Positions 29,976 to 38,502 of a DNA stretch of 64,000 bases are shown piece after piece. A program made the translations under genes and the position numbers. The first letter of the stretch is position 1. Every line of letters starts with the position of its first letter. The DNA lies in the NCBI GenBank assembly GCA_026398815.1, contig JAPLSA010000006.1, forward strand, positions 1 to 64,000, read 5' to 3'. The DNA is from Gammaproteobacteria bacterium. GTDB taxonomy: Bacteria; Pseudomonadota; Gammaproteobacteria; Nevskiales; Nevskiaceae. The notes under the pieces are model-generated. The model ran no database searches, was not told the origin of the DNA, and saw only the letters and a list, made by a program, of their open reading frames with translations.

Positions 29976-31352
29976 ATGGCCAAGGCCTACATGGGGGTAC
30001 GGCTGCAGCGGCTGCGCGAGGAGCGCGGCATCAGCCAGGTGACGCTGGCCAAGGCGCTCGGCATTTCGCCGAGCTACCTGAACCAGATCGAGCACAACCA
30101 GCGGCCACTGACGGTGCCGATCCTGCTGCGCATCAACGCCGAGTTCGGCATCGACGTGCAGCTGTTCTCCGACGATCAGGAAGCCGGCCTGATCGCCGAT
30201 GTCCGCGACGTGCTGGCCGATGCCGGCGCGGAAACGGTGTCGATGGCCGAGCTGCGCGCGCTGGCCTCGAACATGCCGGCGGTGGCGCGGGCGATCGTCG
30301 AGCTGCATCGCCGCAACCGCGGCCTGACCGAGCGCGCCGACGGCCTCGCCGCGCGGCTCGGCGACGGCCACAAGCTGGCCTCGTTCGCGCTGCCGGCCAC
30401 CCATGACGAGGTGCGCGACTACTTCAACCGCCGCCACAACCACGTCGCCGAACTGGACGAGGCCGCCGAGGCGATCTTTGCCGACAGCGCGATGGCGGTC
30501 GGCGACGTCGCGTCCAGACTCGCGCAGCGGCTGAGCAGCCGCCACGGCGTGCGCCTGCAGATCGTCTCCGGCACCGATGGCGGCGACGCCGTGCTGGCCA
30601 AGCGCAGCTACATCGCCGACACCGGCACCCTGCGCCTGCCCGACCATCTGCGGCCCGGCCAGCAGGCCTTCCAGATGGCGGTGCAGCTGGCGCTGCTGGA
30701 AATCGCGCCGCTGCTCGATCGCCTGATCGCCGATGCCCAGTTCACCAGCGAGGAATCACGGCGGCTGGCGCGGATCGGCCTGGCCAACTATTTCGCCGGC
30801 GCGCTGGTGATGCCGTACGCGGCGTTCCTGCAGTCGGCGGAAGGCCTGGCCTACGACATCGAGCGGCTGGCCAACCGCTTCGGCGTCGGCTTCGAGGCGG
30901 TCTGCCACCGGCTGTCGACCTTGCAGCGGCCGGGCATGCCGGGGCTGCCGTTCTTCTTCGTGCGCGTCGATCGCGCCGGGAACGTTTCCAAGCGCCATTC
31001 GGCCGCCGATTTCCACTTCTCCAGGGTCGGCGGCACCTGCCCGCTGTGGATCGTCTACGAGGCGTTCAGCCAGCCGGAAAGAGTGCTGACCCAGACGGCA
31101 GTGATGCCCGACGGCCGCAGCTACCTGTGGATCGCCCGCCAGGTGGTCAGCGGCCCGGTCGGCTACGGCCGGCCGCAGAAGACCTTCGCGGTCGGCCTCG
31201 GCTGCGACCTGCGCCACGCCCACCGGCTGATCTATTCACGCGGCCTCGATCTGTCCGACCCGGACGCCGCCACGCCGATCGGCACCGGCTGCAAGGTCTG
31301 CGAGCGCAGCCGCTGCCCGCAGCGGGCGGCGCCGTCGTTGCTGGATCATTGA
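29976..31352 (+). CDS. ScfR/RamB/PrpR-type short-chain acyl-CoA regulator
   Basis: A 458-residue XRE-family regulator. The helix-turn-helix (about residues 9-63) reads LQRLREERGISQVTLAKALG, then SPSYLNQIEHNQRPLT. A middle domain of the ImmA/IrrE type lacks an evident HExxH zinc motif (QMAVQLALLEIAP in that region). The C-terminal DUF2083-type domain carries conserved cysteines (GTGCKVCERSRCPQRAAP). Characterised relatives sense short-chain acyl-CoAs and control propionate, acetate or glyoxylate genes. Divergent placement from mmsA argues that it controls valine degradation here. Confidence 0.92.
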   Translation: MAKAYMGVRLQRLREERGISQVTLAKALGISPSYLNQIEHNQRPLTVPILLRINAEFGIDVQLFSDDQEAGLIADVRDVLADAGAETVSMAELRALASNMPAVARAIVELHRRNRGLTERADGLAARLGDGHKLASFALPATHDEVRDYFNRRHNHVAELDEAAEAIFADSAMAVGDVASRLAQRLSSRHGVRLQIVSGTDGGDAVLAKRSYIADTGTLRLPDHLRPGQQAFQMAVQLALLEIAPLLDRLIADAQFTSEESRRLARIGLANYFAGALVMPYAAFLQSAEGLAYDIERLANRFGVGFEAVCHRLSTLQRPGMPGLPFFFVRVDRAGNVSKRHSAADFHFSRVGGTCPLWIVYEAFSQPERVLTQTAVMPDGRSYLWIARQVVSGPVGYGRPQKTFAVGLGCDLRHAHRLIYSRGLDLSDPDAATPIGTGCKVCERSRCPQRAAPSLLDH

Positions 31353-31357
31353 TTCCT

Positions 31358-32590
31358 TCAGCCGGTGTACTCGCGCCCGAAGATGTGGCGCGCGATCACC
31401 CAGCTCTGGATTTCGTTGGCACCTTCGTAGATCTCGCCGATCTTGGCGTCGCGGTAGATCGATTCCAGCGGGAAATTCTGGCCCGGACCGGATAGCGTTT
31501 TGACGAAGCCGTAGGCGCCGCAGACCTGGATCGCGTCGCGGGCCAGATCGCAGGCCAGACGCGAGCCGACCACCTTGGCCATCGCCGCTTCGATGTCGGC
31601 GCCGCCTTCCTTGTCGAAGCGGATCGCGGCCTTCTGGTACAGGCCGCGCGCCATCTCGATCTGGGTGGCGTGCTCGGCGAACTTGTACTGCCAGTGCTGC
31701 ATGCGGGCCAGCTCGCGGCCGAACACCTTGCGCTGGGTCATGTAGTGGGTCGCGAAGTCGAACGCCGCCTGCCCCATCGCCACACCGACCGCGCCGATGC
31801 CCATGCGACCGAGCACCAGGGCGCTGATCGCGGTGCGCAGGCCGCTGCCTTCCTTGGCGCCGACCACGTGATCATCGGCGACGAACACGTCCTTGAAGGT
31901 GATGTCGGCGGTCAGCTGCACGTGGTTGCCCATCTTCAGATCGGGTGCCGACACGGTGACGCCGGGCTGGTGCATGTCGGCCAGCAGCATGGTCAGCGTC
32001 TCGCCGGTCTTGCACAGCACCAGGATCAGGTCGCCGACCGGCGAATTGGTGATCCAGCGCTTGACGCCGTTGATCTTGTAACCGCCCGGCACCTTGGTGG
32101 CGACGGTTTCCATCGAGGCCACCGACAGATCGGTGCTGGCGTTCGGCTCGCTGGTCGCGAAGCAGCCGACGAACTCGCCCTTGATCAGCTTCGGCAGGTA
32201 ATGGTTGCGGATCTGCGCCGGCGCCCGCTCCAGCGTCTTGCCGACCAGGATCGCCTGGCCGTCGTAGAGCGCCGATGCGAGGCTCGGCGAGTAGTAGGCC
32301 AGTTCCTCGAGCACGGTCAGCGTCGCCAAGGTCGGGTATTCCAGACCGCGGCCGCCGACATCCTTGGCGTACGGAATCTCGTAGATGCCGGCTTTCGCCA
32401 TCGCTTCGAATTCGGCGCGGGCGAAGTTCTCCTTCGACTCCGGCGTGGTGTTCAGGCGATGGGCGACCGGCGCCAGCACCTCGTCGCAGAAGGCCCGCAC
32501 TTCCTTGCGGATCGCCTTGGTCTCGTCCGGAACGAAGATGTCGCTGTACAGAGTGTCGGCCTTGCGGGGCGGGCGGGCGGTGGCAGTCAT
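31358..32590 (-). CDS. Acyl-CoA dehydrogenase family protein
   Basis: A 410-residue acyl-CoA dehydrogenase: CFATSEPNASTDLS loop, YMTQRKVFGRELARMQHWQY, VCGAYGFVKTLSGPGQNFPL and catalytic Glu in IYEGANEIQ (residue 389). It has a short N-terminal extension (MTATARPPRKADTLYSDIF). The ATG at 32590 is used; the same frame stays open for a long way upstream, but that is antisense to the acyl-CoA synthetase gene. It is convergent with the RamB-like gene (5-base gap) and divergent from the synthetase, with a 222-base intergenic region. Likely beta-oxidation of an activated acid; substrate unknown. Confidence 0.92.
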   Translation of the reverse strand: MTATARPPRKADTLYSDIFVPDETKAIRKEVRAFCDEVLAPVAHRLNTTPESKENFARAEFEAMAKAGIYEIPYAKDVGGRGLEYPTLATLTVLEELAYYSPSLASALYDGQAILVGKTLERAPAQIRNHYLPKLIKGEFVGCFATSEPNASTDLSVASMETVATKVPGGYKINGVKRWITNSPVGDLILVLCKTGETLTMLLADMHQPGVTVSAPDLKMGNHVQLTADITFKDVFVADDHVVGAKEGSGLRTAISALVLGRMGIGAVGVAMGQAAFDFATHYMTQRKVFGRELARMQHWQYKFAEHATQIEMARGLYQKAAIRFDKEGGADIEAAMAKVVGSRLACDLARDAIQVCGAYGFVKTLSGPGQNFPLESIYRDAKIGEIYEGANEIQSWVIARHIFGREYTG

Positions 32591-32812
32591 GGGCACGAGG
32601 TTCCGGGGAATAGACGAGCCGGCATGGTCCACGACCGGGCCCGCCGGCAGGCCCCACTTTGGTTCGGAGAGCGGCCGGCGACGGCACGACTTTGGTCGGG
32701 CACGATCAACCCCGGGCTGCCTAAGGTAGTGGCCCTCGGACCCCGCCATCGGGCGTCGGGCTGCGCGCCGGCGGGGACCTCGATAACGACAGCCATCGAC
32801 GGAGGATTTCAC

Positions 32813-34363
32813 ATGCAATTCACCCAGGGCCTGCACCGGGCCGTGCAACAGCAGCCGGACGCCCTTGCCGTGGTCTGCAAGGACCGTCGCCGCACGTTCC
32901 GCGAACTGCACGACCGCGTGGCCCGTCTGGCCGGCGGCCTGCAGGGTCTGGGCATCGGCCGGGGCACGCGGGTCTGCATCCTGTCGCTGAACTCCGACCG
33001 CTATCTCGAAAGCTACCTGGCGATCGCCTGGCTCGGCGCCGTGGTCAATCCGGCGAACTTCCGCTGGAGCGCACCGGAAGTGATCTATTCGCTGAACGAT
33101 TCCGACTCGGTGCTGCTCATCGTCGACGACCCGTTCGTGCCGATGATCGACGCGATCAAGGCCGGCACGCCGGGACTCAAGCAGGTGATCTTCACCGGCG
33201 ACGGCGCACAGCCGGCCGGCACCGTTGGCTACGAAGCGCTGATCGCCGCCAGCGCGCCGGTGGCCGATGTCGAAGCCGGCGGCGACGAGCTGTTCGGCGT
33301 CTTCTACACCGGCGGCACCACCGGCAAGCCGAAGGGCGTGATGCTGTCGCACCGCAACGTGCTCAGTTCCGGGCTCGACGTGCTGGCCGAAGGCGCGCTG
33401 CCGGAAGGCGTCGTCGGCCTGCATGCCGCGCCGATGTTCCATCTGGCCGACATGATGCTGACCATCGGCCTGCTGCTCAGAGGCGGCCGCCACATCGTGC
33501 TGCCGGTGTTCCGGCCAGACCTGCTGCTTGATGTCATCGAGGCGGAAAAGATCACCGACCTGCTGCTGGTGCCGGCGATGCTGCAGGCCTTCGTCGATTT
33601 CCCGGCCGCCAAGACCCGCAACCTCGGCAGCGTGCAGCGGATCATGTACGGCGCCTCGCCGGCCTCCGAAGCGCTGCTCGACCGCACCGTGGCGCTGCTG
33701 CCGCAGGTGTCGCTGATGCAGGTCTACGGCATGACCGAGATGAGCGCGGTGATGACCGTGCTGCCGCCGGCCGACCACGTCAGCCGCGCCGCCAACCGCC
33801 TGCGCGCCGGCGGCCGCGCCACCTACCACGTGCGGGTCAGGATCGTCGACGAGCAGGATGTCGAAAAGCCGCGCGGCGAAGTCGGCGAGATCATCGCCCG
33901 CGGGCCGAACGTGATGATCGGCTACCTGAACAAGCCGGAAGCCACCGCCGAGGCGCTGAAGAACGGCTGGATGCACACCGGCGACATGGGCTACATGGAC
34001 GACGGCGGCTACGTGTTCATCGTCGATCGCCTGAAGGACATGATCATTTCCGGCGGCGAGAACATCTATTCGGTGGAAGTGGAGAACGCTGCCTCCAAGC
34101 ACCCGGCGGTGGCCGCCGTCGCGGTGATCGGCATCCCGGACGCCGCGATGGGCGAAACGGTGCACGCCGCCGTGGTGCTGAAGCCCGGCATGAGCCTCAC
34201 GCAGGACGAGCTGTATGCCCACTGCAAGCAGCACATCGCCGGCTACAAGTGCCCGCGCAGCCTGGAGATCCGAGAGTCGCTGCCGGCCTCCGGCGCCGGC
34301 AAGGTGCTGAAGACCGAGCTGCGCAAGCCGTTCTGGGAAGGCCGCGACCGGGCGGTCGGCTGA
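32813..34363 (+). CDS. AMP-forming acyl-CoA synthetase
   Basis: A 516-residue ANL-superfamily ligase. It has the P-loop FYTGGTTGKPKGVMLSH (165-181), the YGMTEMS adenine motif (about 303-309), the HTGDMGYMDDGGY motif and the catalytic Lys near the C-terminus in ASGAGKVLKTELR. It activates a carboxylic acid to acyl-AMP, then to acyl-CoA. The ATG at 32813 follows GGAGGA at 8 bases. The divergent acyl-CoA dehydrogenase is a likely functional partner. Chain length cannot be deduced, though the sequence resembles FadD3-like and long-chain synthetases. Confidence 0.93.
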   Translation: MQFTQGLHRAVQQQPDALAVVCKDRRRTFRELHDRVARLAGGLQGLGIGRGTRVCILSLNSDRYLESYLAIAWLGAVVNPANFRWSAPEVIYSLNDSDSVLLIVDDPFVPMIDAIKAGTPGLKQVIFTGDGAQPAGTVGYEALIAASAPVADVEAGGDELFGVFYTGGTTGKPKGVMLSHRNVLSSGLDVLAEGALPEGVVGLHAAPMFHLADMMLTIGLLLRGGRHIVLPVFRPDLLLDVIEAEKITDLLLVPAMLQAFVDFPAAKTRNLGSVQRIMYGASPASEALLDRTVALLPQVSLMQVYGMTEMSAVMTVLPPADHVSRAANRLRAGGRATYHVRVRIVDEQDVEKPRGEVGEIIARGPNVMIGYLNKPEATAEALKNGWMHTGDMGYMDDGGYVFIVDRLKDMIISGGENIYSVEVENAASKHPAVAAVAVIGIPDAAMGETVHAAVVLKPGMSLTQDELYAHCKQHIAGYKCPRSLEIRESLPASGAGKVLKTELRKPFWEGRDRAVG

Positions 34364-34444
34364 CCCGCCTTCGCAGCCGCCGGGCCGCAGAACGGGCGAT
34401 GGGTTGCTAGGATTCGGGCCCGCCTCCTCTGCCCGGACCCCGCC

Positions 34445-35896
34445 ATGCCCCTGACCCTGCAAGATCCGACCCTGCTGCGCAGCCAGTGCTACATCGGCGG
34501 CCAGTGGCTGGACGGCGCCTCAACGATCGAGGTTCGCAATCCGGCCACCGGCGAGCGGGTCGGCACGGTGCCGAAGCTCGGCGCCGTCGAAACCCGCGCC
34601 GCGATCGAAGCCGCCCACGAGGCCTGGCCGGCCTGGCGCGCGAAGACCGCCAAGGAGCGCGCCGCCCTGCTGCGCAGCTGGTGCGCGCTGATCCTCGCCC
34701 ATCAGGAAGACCTGGCGCAGATCATGACGGCCGAGCAGGGCAAGCCGCTGACCGAATCGCGCGGCGAGATCACCTACGCGGCCTCGTTCATCGAATGGTT
34801 CGCCGAGGAAGCCAAGCGGATTGCCGGTGACGTGATTCCGGCGCCGATGGCCAGCCAGCGGCTGATCGTCACCCGCGAGCCGATTGGCGTCTGCGCGGCG
34901 ATCACGCCGTGGAACTTCCCGGCCGCGATGATCACCCGCAAGGCCGGCCCGGCGCTGGCCGCCGGCTGCACGATGGTGCTCAAGCCGGCGTCGCAGACGC
35001 CGCTGTCGGCGCTGGCGCTGGCGGTGCTGGCGGAACGCGCCGGCATCCCGGCCGGCGTGTTCAGCGTGGTCACCGGCGCGGCTGGCGAAGTCGGCACCGA
35101 ACTGGCCACCGATGCGCGGGTCCGCAAGCTGACCTTCACCGGCTCCACCGAAGTCGGCCGCGTGCTGATGAGCCAGTCGGCCGCGACGATCAAGAAGGTG
35201 TCGATGGAACTCGGCGGCAACGCGCCGTTCATCGTCTTCGACGACGCCGACCTCGATGCCGCCGTCGAAGGCGCGCTGATCTCCAAGTACCGCAACGCCG
35301 GCCAGACCTGCGTCTGCTCCAACCGCATCTACGTGCAGTCCAGCGTCTACGAGGCCTTCGCCGCCAAGTTCGTGGCGGCGGTGGAAAAGCTCACGGTCGG
35401 CAACGGCACCGCCGACGGCGTGCGGGTCGGCCCGCTGATCGACGGCAAGGCGGTGGCCAAGGTCGAGGAACACATCCACGACGCGCTCGCCAAGGGCGGC
35501 ACGCTGATGACCGGCGGCCAGCGCCACAGCCTGGGCGGCAACTTCTTCCAGCCGACGGTGGTCGCCAACGCCACGCCGAACATGCTGGTGGCCCGCGAGG
35601 AAACCTTCGGCCCGCTGGCGCCGCTGTTCCGCTTCGACACCGAAGCCGAAGTGATCCAGCTGGCCAACGACACCGAGTTCGGCCTGGCCAGCTACTTCTA
35701 TTCGCGCGACATCGGCCGGGTCTGGCGCGTCTCCGGCGCGCTGGAATACGGCATGGTCGGCGTCAACACCGGGCTGATCTCCAACGAAGTCTCGCCGTTC
35801 GGCGGCGTCAAGCAGTCCGGCATCGGGCGCGAGGGCTCGCGGCTCGGCATCGACGACTACCTGGTCGTCAAGTACACCTGCATGGCCGGTATCTGA
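34445..35896 (+). CDS. gabD: NAD(P)-dependent succinate-semialdehyde dehydrogenase
   Basis: A 483-residue aldehyde dehydrogenase of the GabD type. It has the catalytic Glu in KVSMELGGNAPFIVFDDAD and catalytic Cys in NAGQTCVCSNR, with cofactor loop TFTGSTEVGR and the C-terminal PFGGVKQSGIGREGS. GabD oxidises succinate semialdehyde to succinate; related enzymes act on glutarate semialdehyde. The gene lies 81 bases after the synthetase on the same strand. A large hairpin separates it from the convergent hydrolase gene. Confidence 0.93.
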   Translation: MPLTLQDPTLLRSQCYIGGQWLDGASTIEVRNPATGERVGTVPKLGAVETRAAIEAAHEAWPAWRAKTAKERAALLRSWCALILAHQEDLAQIMTAEQGKPLTESRGEITYAASFIEWFAEEAKRIAGDVIPAPMASQRLIVTREPIGVCAAITPWNFPAAMITRKAGPALAAGCTMVLKPASQTPLSALALAVLAERAGIPAGVFSVVTGAAGEVGTELATDARVRKLTFTGSTEVGRVLMSQSAATIKKVSMELGGNAPFIVFDDADLDAAVEGALISKYRNAGQTCVCSNRIYVQSSVYEAFAAKFVAAVEKLTVGNGTADGVRVGPLIDGKAVAKVEEHIHDALAKGGTLMTGGQRHSLGGNFFQPTVVANATPNMLVAREETFGPLAPLFRFDTEAEVIQLANDTEFGLASYFYSRDIGRVWRVSGALEYGMVGVNTGLISNEVSPFGGVKQSGIGREGSRLGIDDYLVVKYTCMAGI

Positions 35897-35901
35897 TCGC
35901 C

Positions 35902-35938
35902 ACGCCCGTCACGGCCCGGCAGCGGGCGTGACGGGCGT
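35902..35938. terminator. Large hairpin between convergent genes (bidirectional terminator candidate)
   Basis: An 11-bp perfect outer stem (ACGCCCGTCAC with GTGACGGGCGT), one bulged G and a 5-bp inner stem close on GCAG. It sits 6 bases after gabD and 24 bases from the end of the opposing hydrolase gene. No T-tract is present on either strand. Confidence 0.55.
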
Positions 35939-35961
35939 CCCCTTCGGTACCACAGACGGGT

Positions 35962-37002
35962 TCAGCCGAGGCTGCGCAGGAAGCGCAGCAGCTCGGCATT
36001 GGTGGCGGCCGGCCGCTCCTGCTGAATCCAGTGGCCGCAGCCCGGGAAGATCACCGTGCCGCGCCAGTCGGTGGCGCGTTCGCCGATCCGGGCGATCGCT
36101 TCCTGGCCCCAGCCGGTGGCGACATCGAACTCGCCGCCGATGAACATCGCCGGCACCGTCAGCGGCTGGTCGGCCTGGGCTTCGAGATCGGCCCAGCTGT
36201 CGCTCATGTTGCGGTAGTAGGCCAGCGGCCCGAAGAAGCCGGAGCGCTCGAACTCGTTGGCGAAGAAATCGAGATCGGCCGCGTCGAACCAGTCCGGCAG
36301 GCGCGGCGGCAGCGGCAGGAAGCGGTCGCACATGCGGCCGCCGTCGGCGATGGTCATCGCGCTGCCGCGAATCAGGGTCAGCTGATCCATCGTCGCGAAG
36401 TCCGGCAGCAGCGCCTGCAGCGGCGCCCCGGACAGCGACCAGACGGCGCCGGCCAGCCAGCCGCGCAGATCGGCCTCGATCTCGGCAATCGCGCCGTGCA
36501 TCGCGCCGAAATGGTCCTGGTAGAAGGTCTGGCCGGGGCCGGCCAGCTCGGCATGCAGCTCGCCCGGATGGCGCTCGCCGAACGGGCTGCCCGGCAGCGC
36601 CACCAGCCCGCGCCCGGAGAACGGCACCGACAGGCCGACGACGCCGCGAAACACATCCGGGCGCAGCCAGGCGGCAGTCCAGGCCACCGGCGCGCCCCAG
36701 TCATGGCCGACGATCACGGCCCGGCCTTCGCCGAGCGCCCGGACGACGCCGACCACGTCGTCGACCAGCCGATGGATACGGTAGTCCTCGAGCCGGGCGA
36801 ACTTCGACGAGCGGCCGTAGCCGCGCTGGTCGATCGCCACCGCGCGGTAGCCGGCGGCGGCCAGTGCGTCGAGCTGATGCCGCCACGAATACCAGGACTC
36901 CGGAAAGCCGTGCACCAGCAGCACCAGCGGCCCCTGCCCCTGCTCGACGGCGTGGATGCGGGCTCCGTTGACGGAGAGCAGATGGTGCTGACGCTGGGAC
37001 AC
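35962..37002 (-). CDS. Alpha/beta hydrolase, epoxide-hydrolase-like
   Basis: A 346-residue alpha/beta hydrolase. HGFPESWYSWR (oxyanion/epoxide-hydrolase HGxP motif), IDQRGYGRSS, nucleophile Asp in GHDWGAPVAW, and catalytic His in FPGCGHWIQQERP all fit soluble epoxide hydrolases, which open epoxides to diols; haloalkane dehalogenases are a less likely alternative. I start at GTG 37002 (MSQRQHHLLSVNG), the closest start before the conserved N-terminus; a longer frame exists upstream. Divergent from the exported protein at 37197. Confidence 0.88.
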   Translation of the reverse strand: MSQRQHHLLSVNGARIHAVEQGQGPLVLLVHGFPESWYSWRHQLDALAAAGYRAVAIDQRGYGRSSKFARLEDYRIHRLVDDVVGVVRALGEGRAVIVGHDWGAPVAWTAAWLRPDVFRGVVGLSVPFSGRGLVALPGSPFGERHPGELHAELAGPGQTFYQDHFGAMHGAIAEIEADLRGWLAGAVWSLSGAPLQALLPDFATMDQLTLIRGSAMTIADGGRMCDRFLPLPPRLPDWFDAADLDFFANEFERSGFFGPLAYYRNMSDSWADLEAQADQPLTVPAMFIGGEFDVATGWGQEAIARIGERATDWRGTVIFPGCGHWIQQERPAATNAELLRFLRSLG

Positions 37003-37196
37003 GGCGGGACTCGTGGACAGGGGACGGCAGTGTCGCCGAGCCGCTCGCCACAGCGCGCAGGCCCCGCCAGAACGAGAACCGGACGAGGGCGCGCCCTCTG
37101 TAGGCCAATCATGCCACGCGAGCTTTCGTGAACGGGATTTCATACTTCGGCCGCGACGTTCCAAAGCGTTCGCCAACCACCCGAGGAGAACAGACC

Positions 37197-38444
37197 ATGA
37201 ATAACCGATCCCCATACGCGACCCCGCTCGCCGCGTTGAGCCTGGGCCTGATGGCACTGACAGCGGCGCCAGCGGCCACTGCCGGGCCCACGTTCGTCGT
37301 CAACACCACGCGCGACGGCTCGCAGATCGCGCCCGACATCGCCAACCTGGGCGCGGCCGGCTTCGTCGTCGTCTGGCAGGGACCGGACAGCAGCGGCAAC
37401 GGCGTGTTCGCGCGCCGCTTTGCCGCCGATGGCAGCCCGCTCGGCGACGAGTTCCGCGTCCACCCCGACGCTACCGGCGCGCAGTACTGGCCGCGCGTGG
37501 CAGCCGACGCCGCCGGTCGTTACGCGATCAGCTACACCGCATCGACGAATGGCATCGCGCAACAGTGGGTGCGCCGCTTCGATGCCAGCGGACCGATCGA
37601 CGCGCAGCCGGTCCGCCTGCCGATCAGCTTCATCGGTCCGACGCTGAGCATGGCGCCGGGCGGCACGGCGGCGTTCATCGGGTACGGGGCCAGCACACCG
37701 AACGAGGATGGCGAGCCGATCCGCATGCGCCGGTTCAGCTTCGATTCCAACCGGCCGAGCGGCGCGGAGACCACGGTCGCCATCGGCGCCGATTTCGGCG
37801 ACCGCAGCACAGATGCCTGCTTCCACGCCGACGGCAGCCTGGCGATGGTCTACCTGAGTCCGCTCCAGCCCGATTTCGCCTACCGCGCGACCTTGCTGCG
37901 CTTCAACGCGGCGGGCGAGCCGATCGGCAGCACCGCGTTCCTCACCGGCGGAGTGGCGGAAGCCGCCGAACTGAGCCTGGCCTGCCTGACCGACGGCAGC
38001 TACGCGGTCGCCTATTCGGATCTCTCGGAGAGCATCGTCGAGCTGGCGTCGGTGTACGTCCAGCGGCTGGGCCACGCCGGCGAGGTGCTGGGCGAGCCGC
38101 AGCTGCTCAGCGACACCACGACGCCGCGCGGCGCCAACGGCTCGGGCCCGGACATCGCCAGCCTGCCAGGCGGCGGCTATGACGTGGTCTGGGGGCGGTA
38201 TCGGGTGTTGTCGGGGGACAGCGAGGATCCGGACGAATTCGAGTTCCAGATCCAGGGCCAACGCTTCAGCAATGACGGTGTGGCCACCACCGGCCGCCGG
38301 CGCATCGACCAGGCGCCGTTCCCGCTGGCCCGCGCCCGCTTCCCGGCGGTGGCCAGCGGCAGCATCACCAGCTTCGCGGTCTGGCGCTCCAGCGTCGGCC
38401 CGGCGCAGTTCCCGACCGACATCAGCGGCCGCGTGCTGCCCTGA
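37197..38444 (+). CDS. Exported repeat protein of unknown function
   Basis: A 415-residue protein with a signal peptide (MNNRSPYATPLAALSLGLMA, cleavage probably after TAGP or nearby). It consists of imperfect repeats of the type GFVVVWQGPDSSGNGVFARR plus FAADGSPLGDEF, again at QWVRRFDASGPID and later copies. This pattern is common in secreted beta-propeller-like proteins with no known activity. A GAGGAG site precedes the ATG. It is likely periplasmic or extracellular. No cysteine clusters or sorting tail are visible. Confidence 0.8.
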   Translation: MNNRSPYATPLAALSLGLMALTAAPAATAGPTFVVNTTRDGSQIAPDIANLGAAGFVVVWQGPDSSGNGVFARRFAADGSPLGDEFRVHPDATGAQYWPRVAADAAGRYAISYTASTNGIAQQWVRRFDASGPIDAQPVRLPISFIGPTLSMAPGGTAAFIGYGASTPNEDGEPIRMRRFSFDSNRPSGAETTVAIGADFGDRSTDACFHADGSLAMVYLSPLQPDFAYRATLLRFNAAGEPIGSTAFLTGGVAEAAELSLACLTDGSYAVAYSDLSESIVELASVYVQRLGHAGEVLGEPQLLSDTTTPRGANGSGPDIASLPGGGYDVVWGRYRVLSGDSEDPDEFEFQIQGQRFSNDGVATTGRRRIDQAPFPLARARFPAVASGSITSFAVWRSSVGPAQFPTDISGRVLP

Positions 38445-38452
38445 GCGATCCT

Positions 38453-38493
38453 CCGGCCGCTGGCTGCGTCACTGCGGCGCAGCCAGCGGCCGG
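38453..38493. terminator. Large hairpin between convergent genes (bidirectional terminator candidate)
   Basis: A perfect 16-bp stem (CCGGCCGCTGGCTGCG with CGCAGCCAGCGGCCGG) with a 9-base loop, filling most of the 58-base gap between two convergent stop codons. No T-tract on either side. Confidence 0.6.
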
Positions 38494-38502
38494 ACGGGCG
38501 GA

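Noticed and set aside
28581-30647. Minus-strand open frame spanning the RamB-like gene and mmsA
   Set aside because: The part over mmsA is in the wrong frame and the rest is antisense; no domain is visible.
32591-34462. Upstream extension of the acyl-CoA dehydrogenase frame
   Set aside because: It is antisense to the acyl-CoA synthetase; the real N-terminus is MTATARPPRK at 32590.
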